In this document: piece by piece, positions 1-10,640 of the stretch | Layout of the letters: each line of letters opens with the position of its first letter | Position numbering within the stretch: the first letter of the stretch is position 1 | Source of the DNA: Bretschneidera sinensis | Taxonomy: Eukaryota > Streptophyta > Magnoliopsida > Brassicales > Akaniaceae | Assembly (NCBI GenBank): GCA_023935145.1 | Contig: CM043702.1 | Span: forward strand, 59,685,001-59,749,000 | Direction of reading: 5' to 3' | DNA: 64,000 bases | Notes under the pieces: model-generated | What the model saw: the letters and a program-made list of their open reading frames with translations, nothing else | Told to the model about the DNA's origin: nothing | Database searches by the model: none | Program-made: the position numbers and the translations under genes

Positions 1-256
1 ATCTAGAAGACTAATCATCCATAGCCCTTCATCATTCCTTAGTGATCCTATCCATTTTGAACATGTCTCACGCATCATTTAAAATGCTGAAACAAAAGCA
101 TCAGGTGTGCCTCGTGTTGAGGCTTGGATCAGGGCGTGCTGAGGCTTGGTGCTTCATGCTGAGGCTTGGATTAGGCTGAGTCGCGGTGCAAACTGGTGTG
201 CACACATGCTAAACTTCACTCTTCATTTTGTTTAATCCTTGGAAAAAACTCTAACA
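1..256 (-). repeat. Partial 3' LTR of copia element 1
   Basis: This is the inner 256 bp of the LTR, ending ...CTAACA on the plus strand; the rest lies left of the window. It matches 4751-5010 but differs in a GC-rich middle stretch, where the motif CTGAGGCTTGG occurs three times (about 116-170). The two LTRs have therefore diverged in repeat content, and the insertion is not recent. Confidence 0.9.
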
Positions 257-268
257 ATCTCTACCTTT
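257..268 (-). other. Polypurine tract of copia element 1
   Basis: On the minus strand this reads AAAGGTAGAGAT and directly abuts the LTR start. The same tract abuts the 3' LTR of element 2 (24466-24477), and a one-base variant abuts that of element 3. It is where plus-strand DNA synthesis would be primed. Confidence 0.85.
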
Positions 269-336
269 GTCTAAGCGATTAAACCCGAACCCATTGTGTA
301 GAGAACTCAGGATCCAAACTCATCTTGAGTCACCAT

Positions 337-1500
337 TCAATTGACTCCAATCCTAAGAAGTTCAAGGCAATGATTGAACCTTCTTAGAGGTAGAACCTGG
401 GTACCTAAATCTGTAGGACTTTCTTCTGTGGCCATCTTGTCCATATGAATGCATCCTTCCGTACCATCTTTCTAAATGAAATGATACCAAACATCCATGT
501 GGTTTATCCTCTCATGGGACACCAGATTCCTTCATAAGTGCCACGCACTTTGGCTATCCAAAAACACCACCACCTGCTCTTTTATGACCATCTACTCGTC
601 CAACAACCCTTTGCACCACAAAGCCTCCTTTATGGCTTCCGAAGCCACTATGTATTCTGCCTCCATTGTTGAGAGTGCTACCACTGGTTGCCTCTGAGCC
701 TTCCAATACCTTAATAACCACTTCATCCCAAGCCAAAGCTCTTTTTCGGGATTACTCACACATCTGCTGAGAACACCCATTGCCTGAGAAATGTCGAGTC
801 AAGTGCTCACCATCATGGACATAACTGGTCTAACCACACTAGAGTAAGGGACCTTTACCATTTCCTTCTTCTCCTCATCCATTCCAGGACATCATTCGCT
901 GGAGAACTTGAAATGACCAGCAAGGGGAATCTTCACTGGTTTACCATCTTCTACAGAAAACTTGTACAACATCTTTTTTATGAAGGAAGACTGACAAAAC
1001 CTTCAACCCGTTTCTCTCTCTTTCCCGAATTCTTCTCATCTCAAGGATCTTTTGTATAAGGCTAAGATCCTTCCTCTCGAACTCCTCACTAAGTTAAGAT
1101 GTAAACCTTTCCATCCTCTCCTGCTATTCCCAACTGACAGCATATCAACGACATAGATGAGGATACTCACCATTTTCTCCACCTTGTGTCCAGGTGAGAA
1201 AGTTTGTGTAAAATATATGCCTTCTCTTCACGTGAACCCCTTCGCCACCAGCCTAGCCTTGTTTCAGACTTCATCCCCTGGAGGGTACCCTTCTTTGATC
1301 TTGTAAGTCCACTTGCAATCCACAACTCTTTGTTTTCCCAGAATGTGCACCAATCCCCAGAAGTTGTTCTTCCTCAAAGAATCCATTTCTTCCTCCATAG
1401 CTAGATTCCATCTTGGCGAATCCTTACATCCCATGGCATTAATGTAAGTCTCTTGTTCACTTATCCCTCCTTCTGTCCAAGGAGCTGCTACATCCATAGC
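337..1500 (-). pseudogene. Copia reverse transcriptase and RNase H remnant, two internal deletions
   Basis: The N-terminal part of RT (about 1264-1497) is readable, with the typical stretch MEEEMDSLRKNNFW followed by VVDCKWTYKIKEG. RT then jumps from TFSP straight to the segment before the catalytic box, losing about 290 bp that element 2 retains (about 25556-25850). The catalytic YVDD box reads YVVDM, so the first aspartate is lost. RNase H also has a deletion: LLRY is joined almost directly to QPVVALST. The frame ends at a stop at 337-339, at the same place as in elements 2 and 3. There is no enzymatic potential. Confidence 0.85.
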
Positions 1501-1713
1501 ATCCGCAAAACTATGTCTTGAAGATGGTCTGTCCAGCCTCCTTTCCCAGTCCCTTGTGAGCTGATAGTCATTTTGACTTGTTGCATCATCCCCTTTTAGT
1601 TCAGCCTCCTCTTGAGTTTCTTGAGCTTGGCCTTCATCAATGGGCTCTACCTGGTCTGAACCCTCTTGCCTTCCTTGCTCTACCTGAACTAAATTCTCCT
1701 TGATGCTATGCTC

Positions 1714-2585
1714 CTAAAATACTGAACTGGTTTGCTCACTAGCCCCTGCAGGGTTAGTTTTCTCCAAATAGGGAAATAACAATTCATTAAAAATGACATC
1801 CCTATTTATTATGAGTCTCAATCCTTTTTTCTCTAAGGACCACAACCTATACACCTTAACCCCTTCCCCATATCCTAGAAACACACATTTTCTAGATCTT
1901 GGGCTAAGTCTATCATTCTTTTGATGTACATATGTAGCACACCCAAAAAGTTCTAAAGTTGTCCAACTCAGGGGATTTCCCACTCCATATCTCCAATGGA
2001 GTCTTGAGCTCTAAAGCTCTAGAGGGTGATCTATTTACTATGTATGCAGCAATAGACACAGCTTCCCCCCAAAAAACATTCGGGTAATCTGGATCCCATT
2101 AACATGCACCTAACATTTTCCATAAGGGTCTTATTTATCCTCTTAGCAACTCCACTTTCCTAAGGGGTTTTCATAACCGTTCTATGTCTTATAATCCCAT
2201 TTAACTTATATAATTGATCAAGTTCCTTGTTAAAACATTCTAAGCCATTATCGATTCTTAATACCTTAACTACCCTGCCCATTTGAGTCTCTACTAGCTT
2301 TTTCCACACCACTAATTTATTCAAAGCATCTGGTTTATCTTTAAGCAAATAAACCCAAAACTTTCTTAAATAATCATCAATTAAAGATAGAAAGTGAAAG
2401 TTACCTCCCTGTGTTGGTGTCCTTGCTGGTCCCCAAAGGTCCACTTGAATGTAGTCAAGAATGCCCTTAGACTTGTGCACTCTGGTATTGAAGCTAACCC
2501 AATGTTGCTTCCCAAGAACACAACACTCGCAAAAATCAAGTTTCTCTACTTTGTCACCACCAAGTAGGCCATCCTTGCTGAGAAC
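1714..2585 (-). pseudogene. Copia integrase remnant
   Basis: The integrase core is readable at about 2160-2480: KSKGILDYI, then the first catalytic Asp in QVDLWGP and the second in RIDNGLECF. Downstream (1714-1983) is the C-terminal region with RSRKCVFLGY and DVIFNELLFPY, typical of copia integrases just before RT. The stretch between 1983 and 2160, which should hold the catalytic Glu, is broken by stops and frame changes. This copy keeps the second catalytic Asp, which is Asn in elements 2 and 3. Confidence 0.85.
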
Positions 2586-3962
2586 TTACAGGCCTTCTTC
2601 GCTCATATGTCCCAAGCGAGTGTGCCAAAGGGCCGCCTTATCCATCTCAGCCATTAAGCTTGCTGCTTGATCCTTGATCTCCGTGTCTCCGATCATCTCA
2701 TAGAGTCCAGCCTTCATTGCTGCCTTGATCACTACCAAAGATCCCTTGGTCACCTTGATCACTACCAAAGATCTCTTGGTCACCTTGATCTTTCCTACCT
2801 CTGCTTTGTATGTGTATCCTATAGAATTTAGCTGCCCCAATGAGATCAAATTCCTCTTCACATTTGGAAGATACCTCACATTCCGCAGCAGCCTTGTTAT
2901 TCCATCAAACATCCTTAATTGGATGTCTCCTATGCCCCTCACTTGGTAAGAAGTTTCATTCCCCAAGAAAACCTTTCCATCATCGGTTTCTTTGAAATTC
3001 TTGAACCAATTCCGGTGAGGGCACATGTGATGAGTGTACCTGGTATCCAAGATCCATTTCCCATTACCTTCTTGCCCCTTACTCACACTTGAGCATACAA
3101 AAAGAACATCATCATCTTGCTGTTCCACTTTGGCAACCGAAGCCTCTCCATTCTTGGTATGGCTTCTTCCCTCATCCCTCATCTTCTCTTTGTAATCTTT
3201 CTTGAAATGACCCTCCTTATGGCAGTAGAAGCATCTCCCATGGCTTTCTCCTCTACCTCTATCCTGGTAGTAGCCATGTATGCTGTTGTGCGCTCTTCTA
3301 TGGCTTTCTCCTCTATCTTTGTCTCGGTAGTAGCCATGTATGTTGCTGTGCACTCTCCCATGGCTTTCTCCTCTACTTCTGTCTCGGTAGTAGCCATGTA
3401 TGTTGCTGTGCACTCTCCTATGGCTTTCTCCTCTACCTCTATCCCGGTAGTAGCCATGTATGCTGCTGTGCACTCTCTCATGGCTTTCTCTTCTACCTTT
3501 GTACTGGTAGTAGCCATGTATGTTTCTGCCATACCGAGTTGCTGGCCTTCTTTTAATGAACAGCCCTTCTCCACTTGATGCTCTCCTCATCTTGGCATCA
3601 AGATTATCTTGCAACTCTTTATTAGGATCCAATTTAAAAGTAAAGATTCGTTTAAGAAGATACCTCTTATTAAGGAAAGTCTTGGCAAGAAAAAACTCAT
3701 CTAGTTTCTTCCAAATGACAACTGGATCTTTCGAGTCTTCGCACTCCCTTGTGACATTATCCGACATATGTAAAAAGATGGTGTTGTATGCCATCTTCTT
3801 CATCTCATTCCACTGGACCTCCGTGATACTTGCAGGAAAAGCATCATCTTTTCTAAGAGCCAAGTCCACCTTTTATTGCACAAGAACCGCCTTGATCCTT
3901 CACTTCCAAAGGGCAAAGTCTCCCTTTCTATCAAACTTCTCAACACTGAAATTTGAAGTCAT
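2586..3962 (-). pseudogene. Copia gag, protease and pre-integrase remnant with expanded gag repeat
   Basis: The likely start is the ATG at 3962-3960, matching the start in elements 2 and 3. Two stops follow within the first 35 codons, then the frame is open for 427 codons to a TAA at 2586. In order: the copia gag domain; a junction (ELQDNLD to AKMRRASS) that skips about 60 residues present in element 2; a repeat-expanded basic tail; a zinc knuckle CFYCHKEGHFKKDY whose last Cys is Tyr; a protease motif WILDTR where Asp-Ser/Thr-Gly is expected; and the pre-integrase motif LWHTRLGHMSEEGL. The knuckle and protease changes make it non-functional. Confidence 0.88.
3239..3538 (-). repeat. Five 60-bp in-frame tandem repeats in gag
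   Basis: Five copies of a 60-bp unit encode a 20-residue motif of the type HGYYRDRGRGESHGRVHSNI just before the zinc knuckle. Copies differ by a few substitutions and frame is kept. Element 3 has a single copy at the same place. The units are Arg/Gly/His-rich, as expected for an RNA-binding gag tail. Confidence 0.9.
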
Positions 3963-4194
3963 CTTGCGGAGAAGATCCTAGATTTATGTAGCACCCACAA
4001 ATGCTTTCCAACTTCTTCTAAACTTCAAGAACACGATTGAAGATGGATCTCAATACCGTTCTTGAATCACCCTCAAGAACACAATCTGATATTGATATTT
4101 ACTCCGTTCTTGAATCACACAAGAAGTTGATATTTGATTCTTGGAGTCTTGACTTCGATACCTTCTGTTCTAGCTCTGATACCCGCTGTACAAA

Positions 4195-4206
4195 GCTCTG
4201 ATACCA
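4195..4206 (-). other. Primer binding site, initiator Met tRNA
   Basis: On the minus strand this reads TGGTATCAGAGC, one base after the 5' LTR. It is the standard plant copia primer site, complementary to the 3' end of initiator Met tRNA. Confidence 0.93.
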
Positions 4207-4207
4207 C

Positions 4208-5010
4208 TGTTGGGAAACCACCTCAATGATGCCCAGGTGATAGTCTTCCAAGCACCCAAGTCTAAAATGACTTGTAAAGAAAAGAAACAGCACACGAAGC
4301 AAGAAAGAAAGACACAGTAATTGTTATCGAGGTTCGGCAATAGCCTACGTCCCCATGAGTTCCTTCGAACTCTCTGCACTAAATCAATGAGTTCTTACAA
4401 TCCAACAACACCTCTTTGAGAATCCACAAGTTCTTAAAGAAACAAAGAAGAGAACAAGAAAGTGATAAGGTCTTGAGTTACTCTAGAACTTTCCCCCTTG
4501 GAAATTCCACTTACAAGTCCCTTGAATCCCCTTTCTATACTAATCTCTCTCTTTATAACCAGTCTCTCTAATGAGTCCCTCTTGTATGTCTGTGTCTTTG
4601 CACTCTCACACAATTCTCTCATTCACATGTTCTGTCACACACTTGTGTTTCCACTTGTATCATATTGTTGTGTTGAGATTGAAGCTAGGTGACCCTTTAT
4701 ATAGTGCACCAACTTCTTGATCAATCTTGAGGGTCAATATCCACCCTTAGATCTAGAAGACAAATCATCCATAGCCTTTCATCATTCCTTAGTGATCCTA
4801 TGCACTTTGAACATGTCTCACGCATCATTTAAAATACTAAAACAAAAGCATCAAGTGTGCCTCGTGCTGAGGCTTGGATCAGGCTAGGCCCAGGCACGGA
4901 CCAGGGCACCCTCTTCATCCTTTCTAGGCCTGGGCCACGATGTACACTAGTGTGCACACATGCTGAACTTCATTTTTCACTTTGTTTAATCCTTGGACAA
5001 AACTCCAACA
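4208..5010 (-). repeat. 5' LTR of copia element 1
   Basis: An 803-bp LTR with TG...CA ends on the minus strand (TGTTGGAG...CCCAACA). A TATA-like stretch (TATATAAAGG on the minus strand, about 4697-4706) follows a GC-rich block at about 4850-4940. The end next to the primer site shares a run with elements 2 and 3 (GATGCCCAGGTG on the plus strand), so the three belong to one superfamily. Confidence 0.92.
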
Positions 5011-5061
5011 GTTGAGGTGGACCTACACCTATAAAATGGAGTAAAAGTAGCTGCATTAGCC

Positions 5062-5862
5062 GTGGGGATATATTTCTTAGAGTTGCTGTCTGAAAAAACT
5101 TTAGAACTTAAGGATTGTTATTATGTATCAGTTTTAATTAGAAGTATGATTTCAGTGAAGTTAGTTAAGGAAAGTTATGAATTTTTCTTTAAAGATATTT
5201 GTTGCTCTATTTATTTTGGAAATAAATATTATGGTACTAGTACGTTAAGTAATGTTCTTTATATTCTTGAAGTAGATGGTAAAGTTTTCAATATCGAACA
5301 ATATAAGTACAAAAGAAATAATGAATTAAATAAATCCAACATTTGGCATTTAAGATTAGGTCATATCAATGAAGATAGAGTAAACAAGTTCATAAAAGGT
5401 GAATATTTGGATCTATCTAACTTTGAATCATATCAAACTTGTAAAGCTTATCTTATGGGAAAGATGACTATATCACTATCTAGTGGACACGAAGAAAGAG
5501 CTACATATGTATTAGGGTTAATACATAGTGATGTATATGGACCCCTAATAGTTAATACTAGAGGAGATTACTCTTACTTCATTACCTTTACTGATGATCA
5601 TTCAAGGTATGAGTATGTGTACTTAATGAAGTACAAGTTGGACTCTTTTGAAAAGTTCAAAGAATTTATAAGTGAAGTTGAAAAGAAAACTAGGAAAGGT
5701 ATTAAAGCTCTTCGATCAAATCGAGGAGGAGAATACCTGATTGATGACTTTCTTGATTATCTAAAAAAGAATGAGATTCTCTCTCAATGGACTCCTCTTG
5801 GAACACCACAGTTGAATGTTGTGTCTGAAAGAAGGAATCGTTCTCTATTAGATATGGTATGA
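5062..5862 (+). pseudogene. Copia pre-integrase and integrase, family B
   Basis: A 266-codon open stretch. It begins in the protease/pre-integrase linker (LELKDCYYV), then the zinc-binding motif IWHLRLGHINEDRV with a later Cys pair in which one Cys (before KAYLMGK) appears lost, then the integrase core: Asp in LIHSDVYGP, Asp replaced by Asn in LRSNRGGEY, and the region of the catalytic Glu in LNVVSERRN. It ends at a stop at 5860, with coding similarity continuing in broken frames. The missing Asp and early stop show it is dead. Confidence 0.85.
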
Positions 5863-6429
5863 TCTATGATAAGTTACATTGATCTTCTGATATCATTTTA
5901 GGGATATGCCATCCTAATTGCCACATATTTGTTGAATAAAATTCCCTCAAAGGCAGTACCTAAAACGCCATATAAGATATAAAAAGGGAAGAAACTCGGT
6001 CTTAAATACATTAAGATTTGGGGTTGTGCTGCTTATGTAAAGAAGTTACATACAAACAAGTTACAAACTAGGTCTAACAAAAGTAGGTTTGTGGTATATC
6101 CTAAAGAAACTTCATGATGTTATTTCTACCATCGACATGAGCAAAAAAGTGTTTGTTTCTGAGCATGCTACCTCTCTAGAAAAAAGAGTTTATACTAGAA
6201 GGGAGCAATGGGAAAAAGATAGATCTTGATGAAGTATCACAAGAACGATAACCTAGTATTGTTCAAATTGAGAAACCTGAATCAAAAGATCTTTCTAATA
6301 CACAACCAATTCATAGATCTAGTAGAATACCCAAGGCTTCAGAGAGATATGGATTTCTCATAAATGGTAACCTAGAAGTACACCTTATAAATGATAAGGA
6401 ACTTGCTAACTATGAAGAAGTGATGTCAA

Positions 6430-7884
6430 ACATAGATTCGGAGAAGTAGCAAGAAGCCATGAAATCCAAAATAGATTCCATGTGCTCCATCAAAGTGTAG
6501 ACTTTGGTCGATGCACCTTAAGGTATAGTACCTATAGGTTACAAATGGGTCTTTAAGAAAAATATTGGAGCAGATATAAGGCAAGGCTTGTGGCGAAGGG
6601 TTTCAAGTAAAGACAAGGAATTGACTTTGACAAAACCTCCTCTCTAGTAGCCATGCTTAAATCTATTATGATATTTCTTGCAATAGCTGCATACAATGAC
6701 TATGAGATATGAAAAATGGATGTAAAGATTGCATTCCTCAATGGAAACATTAAAGAGGATGTGTGCATAACACAGCCTAAGGGTTTTACATCTAGTAGTA
6801 GTGATCACAAGGTATGCAAGCTTCAAATCCATTTATGGATTAAAGCAAGCTTTTTGAAGTTGGAACATCCATTTCGATGAGACAATCAAATCATTTGATT
6901 TTATGAAAAACAAGAGTGAACTATGTGTGTATAAAAAGGTCAGTGGGAGTGCTATGACATTTTTGGTTCTATAAGTTGATGACATACTACTCATTGGAAT
7001 TATGTAGGTCTGGTACAGTCAGTCAAGATTTGGCAATTAAAGAACTTTTCCCATAAAGGATTTAGGATAAAAATCCTATATTTTTGGGATAAAGAATTAT
7101 AGAGATAGATCTAGAAGAATGCTAGGCTGATTCCAATCCGCATACATAGACAAAGTGATAAATAGGTTTAGCATGAAAAATTCAAAATGCCAATGAGTTA
7201 TGAAATTTCTTTCTCTAAGGATATGGCCCCAAAGACTCTAGAGGAGAGGGAACGCATGAATAGGATACCATATGCATCGACAATTGGTTCCATCATGTAT
7301 GCTATGTTATGTACGAGGCCTGATCTCGTATACACTCTAAGTGTTACGAGCAAATTTTAGTCTAATCCAGGTGAGAGTTATTAGATTGCTGTTAAAAACT
7401 TTTTAAAGTTCTTGAGAAGAACCACAGATTTGTTTCTCATATATGGATGAGGAGACTTGACACTTGAGGGCTTCTCAAACTCTAGTTTCCAATTTGATAA
7501 GGATGTAAGTAAATTAATCTCTAGATATATGCTCACCTTAAATGGTGGACCAGGAAGCTGGAAGAGTTCCAAGCAAGAAACCACTGCGCGACCACAGAGA
7601 CTGAATACATTGCTACATTAGAAGCTGCAAAGGAGGCTGTTTGTATGAGGAAGTTCATCACTAAACTAGGACTGGTTCTAGGCATTGTCGATCTAGTAAC
7701 TCTGTATTATGATAACAATGGTGCTATTGCACAAGAAAAAGAACCAAGATCTCATCAAAAGTCCAAGGACATTTTACGGCAATTCCATTTGATTAGAGAA
7801 ATCATTGGAAAAGATGATGTAAAGGTGGAAAGAGTTTCGTCAGCAGACAACATAGTGGATCCAATTACTAAGGAAATTTTCTAA
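6430..7884 (+). pseudogene. Copia reverse transcriptase and RNase H, family B
   Basis: RT motifs appear in shifting frames: QEAMKSKIDSM, VPIGYKWVFKKNIGAD, then AFLNGNIKEDV near 6740, and a catalytic box near 6970 where the expected Tyr codon is a stop (L-stop-VDDILLIG). RNase H ends in a 79-codon open stretch (7645-7884) with YYDNNGAIAQEKEPRSHQKS and VERVSSADNIVDPITK, the usual copia C-terminus. Stops and frameshifts are frequent. Confidence 0.8.
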
Positions 7885-9614
7885 TAGTAATTCAATTGCC
7901 ATTTTAAGAAGATGGACCTGAGATATATGGACGACTAGCTTTAGTGCAAGTGGGAGATTGATATTAATATGCCTTACCAGCCAATAACATTTGATGTTGT
8001 AGACACATTACTTGTAATTAATCTTATTCATTTATTGCCAATAAATAATCATCAATGGCATTTATTTTATTTATCATGTTCATTACAAATCACTGTTTGG
8101 GCATTACATGATAAAGCTCATAGAATAAGAGTAATGAAAACAAGCACCATGATGAGATCATGCTAGTGAGATGTATTTCCTTAAGCTTTATTATTAAATG
8201 TTACTAATCATAAGATCACTAAGAAGGGCATTAGTGAATCCAGATAGCTTAATGATCCTTGGACTTGAGGCACCATGGATATCCTCTGAATGGGTCATCA
8301 TTCCTTGATGCTACCTAAATGTGATTATAATCATGGTTCACAAAAGGGCAGTAATTAGGTAAGATCATTTATGCATGGAGGTATGTGTGTGTACAATAGA
8401 TGATCCATCACTCTTAATAAAAGAGAGAGAATGTCCTATGTAATCTGATTAAGTTATAGCTTGGAACTTCCTTGGCCAAGGTGGAGTGAGAATTAGAAAG
8501 GAGTTTCTAATTTCACCATTCAAGTTGTAGGCTTAAGATCTAGATACATATGATTAAATAATTAATGTTTGATAGTAAATCCATGCCTTAGGTTTAATAA
8601 AGGACATTTCATTATGGAAAGATTGAATTGTACAATAATTGTCAGCGAAAATGTTCACATTAATTCATATTGTCTGGGTAGTCATGACATAGTGCTAGGT
8701 GTAAATCATGACTTGTAAAAACCTTTAAGAAGTAATTGTAGTACAGCTTTGGGATTTCGATTCCACAGAAAGACAAATTAAAAGAATAGTAGAAGGAACA
8801 AAGAGACTAAAAAAAAATATCAGATGATTAATGGAGAACAAAGATTAATTTTAAATGCAAATTAAAGTAAAGTGACTAACGGAGAAAGTACTCAAATTTG
8901 ACAAACAGTAAAGCGTCGGGAATCCCTTGCACAAATCTAGTATTTTAATTATTCTTAATTTGTTGAATAACTCAATTGGGAACTCAATTCCCAAAATTCT
9001 CAATCAGAAGGTGTAGATTTATAAACCAAGATTAAACCAAATGTAACCCTTTGAAAAATCATTCACCACTTTTAAAATACGTAAATTATTATCACTATTG
9101 AGAAAATCCAACGACGACAATATACTCAGGAAGCAATATTGCAGCAAAGAATTAAATCAATATAGATATATATTTTTCCCAACATAATCAACGAGCAAAT
9201 CCATTCAATAGAAAAAGCATGGCTGAATCCATAAACAGAATAAATTCTATGACTATTCAGAGAAGAAAACATCACCAATGAATTGAGAATGATAAAACAA
9301 AAGAGTTTTAATAATTGAAAATCAAATATATAAATTAAAAATAAACAAAAATACCATCAACTGTGCAAGTTCATCCCTAGTCCCACTTGAGAATTTAGTT
9401 ACCCATAAATATAATGGACAACAAAAATCTCAAGGGAAAAATTAGAGCAAACATTAAAAGAAATAAATAAAAACTAACAATACATGGAGAGAGAAATTCC
9501 ACCCGCAGCTGCTGTGCGGTGCTTCCCCCGATTGGTAGCAAAATCCTCCAGATTGCACCCCTTGGTAGCAAAGTCTCCGAGATTGCACACCTTTTTGATG
9601 AAGTGAAATGGGGC

Positions 9615-9701
9615 TTTTATAGGGGAACTCCATGAGTGCAATGTGTTTCCAATCTGATGTGGGATGTGGGATGCAGAATGTGTTTCTAACCGATGTGGGA
9701 T
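9615..9701 (-). promoter_or_regulatory. snRNA-type promoter: USE-like elements plus TATA box
   Basis: On the minus strand the proximal element ATCCCACATCA (9655-9665) lies exactly 33 bp upstream of TATAAAA (9615-9621). A full match ATCCCACATCG lies at 9691-9701, and each is preceded by an overlapping extra CCCACATC. RTCCCACATCG is the known upstream sequence element (USE) of plant U-snRNA genes. The 33-bp gap is the one also seen in the two other solo LTRs. Function here is inferred. Confidence 0.7.
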
Positions 9702-9741
9702 GTGGGATTTAAGCCTTCATATGCCCTTCAAAACTTCTGCC

Positions 9742-10112
9742 CACACTGAAATCACGCACAGCCTGACCTTTGTCTACTAAAACTGCCATAACTTTCTCTA
9801 AAAAAATCATATTTACGAGTCGTAAAATTCCTCAGAAAACAGACATCCAGATCTTTCCAAGCATATATGGCTCATCTCCTAGTTATTCCTGAATCATTAC
9901 AGCTTAATTTGCAAAAATCACTTCTTCCACGCTGAAATCACGCACAGTTTAACCTTTGTCTAATAAAACTGCCATAACTTTCTCTAGAAAAATCATATTT
10001 ATGAGCCATAAATTCCTCAAAAAATAGACATCCGAATCTTTCCAAGCATATATGGCTCATCTCCTGGTTCTTATTGAATCAATATAGTTTAATCCGCAAA
10101 AATGACTGATCT
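9742..10112 (-). repeat. 186-bp tandem duplication inside solo LTR
   Basis: Two copies, 9742-9927 and 9928 to about 10112, both containing TGAAATCACGCACAG, GCCATAACTTTCTCT and ATATGGCTCATCTCCT. The copies have diverged by scattered substitutions. The duplication lies upstream of the promoter within the LTR. Confidence 0.85.
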
Positions 10113-10498
10113 GTATTGGTAATTCTGGCAATTTAGTGAAACTCTTTTCCAAGTGCTTGTAAACCTGCAAAACAACGAAAAAACAACTGAAATTAACAAA
10201 TTCCTAAGCTAACAAATGTAAATTAAGGGGCCAAAATATGCAATATTTGGCACTCATCATTTGAGTAGTCATGACATAGTGCCAGGTGTAAATCATGACT
10301 TGTAAAAATCTTTAAGAAGTAATTGTAATTAATTATTAATTAAAGGGAGGAACTAAAAAGACTTTTAATTAATTGGATGTGAACCAGTTGTTACATAATT
10401 TCTATGAGGAATTTAGGTCTTTACATTTAGATATATCATTTAATATGCATCACATACATTTAACAACATATAATCACATCATATGCAAAATAACATAC

Positions 10499-10640
<142 letters not shown>

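Larger units (their letters stand above)
1..5010 (-). mobile_element. Ty1/copia element 1, defective, left LTR cut by window edge
   Basis: The two LTRs are recognisable from each other: 1-256 matches 4751-5010. Read on the minus strand the order is 5' LTR (4208-5010), Met-tRNA primer site, gag, protease, integrase, RT, RNase H, polypurine tract, partial 3' LTR (1-256), which is the normal copia order. Every domain is damaged by stops, frameshifts or deletions, so the copy cannot act alone. It lies inside an older copia element whose pol resumes at 5011. The first TSD base would be 5011 (GTTGA); its partner is off the window. Relative to element 2 it lacks pieces of gag, RT and RNase H, and element 3 lacks the same pieces. 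Confidence 0.93.
5011..7958 (+). mobile_element. Family-B copia element, internal fragment
   Basis: This is the 3' half of an older copia element whose 5' half lies left of the window beyond element 1. Integrase, RT and RNase H follow in order, then a polypurine stretch (GTGGGAGAT at about 7950-7958) and an LTR starting TGATATTAATATG at 7959. Its protein motifs and LTR differ from elements 1-3, so it is another copia lineage. Confidence 0.85.
8737..10259 (-). mobile_element. Solo LTR, gypsy type, with snRNA-type promoter
   Basis: On the minus strand it begins TGATGAGTGCC and ends GTACTACA, giving TG...CA ends. Its first bases resemble those of the solo LTRs at 43851 and 62581, and its end has the same CTGTGGA-TCGA motif seen in other Athila-like LTRs here. 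It holds a 186-bp tandem duplication, four overlapping CCCACATC motifs and a TATA box. No internal region is attached. No 5-bp TSD is clear; a 63-bp imperfect direct repeat flanks it instead. Confidence 0.72.
7959..10400 (+). repeat. 3' LTR of family-B copia, interrupted
   Basis: It starts TGATATTAATATGCC next to the polypurine tract. About 780 bp matches, in reverse orientation, a second LTR at about 12500-13460. It is interrupted at 8737-10259 by a solo LTR and resumes at about 10265. Similarity to the inverted copy is lost near 10400, so the right boundary is approximate and the LTR looks truncated. Confidence 0.7.

Noticed and set aside
3239..3538. Regular 60-bp repeats that could suggest a CRISPR array
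   Set aside because: The units are contiguous with no spacers, keep the gag reading frame and sit before a zinc knuckle; the DNA is a plant retrotransposon.
3117..3578. 153-codon plus-strand frame opposite the copia gag
   Set aside because: Antisense shadow of the 60-bp repeat array; no motif, and gag on the other strand explains the openness.
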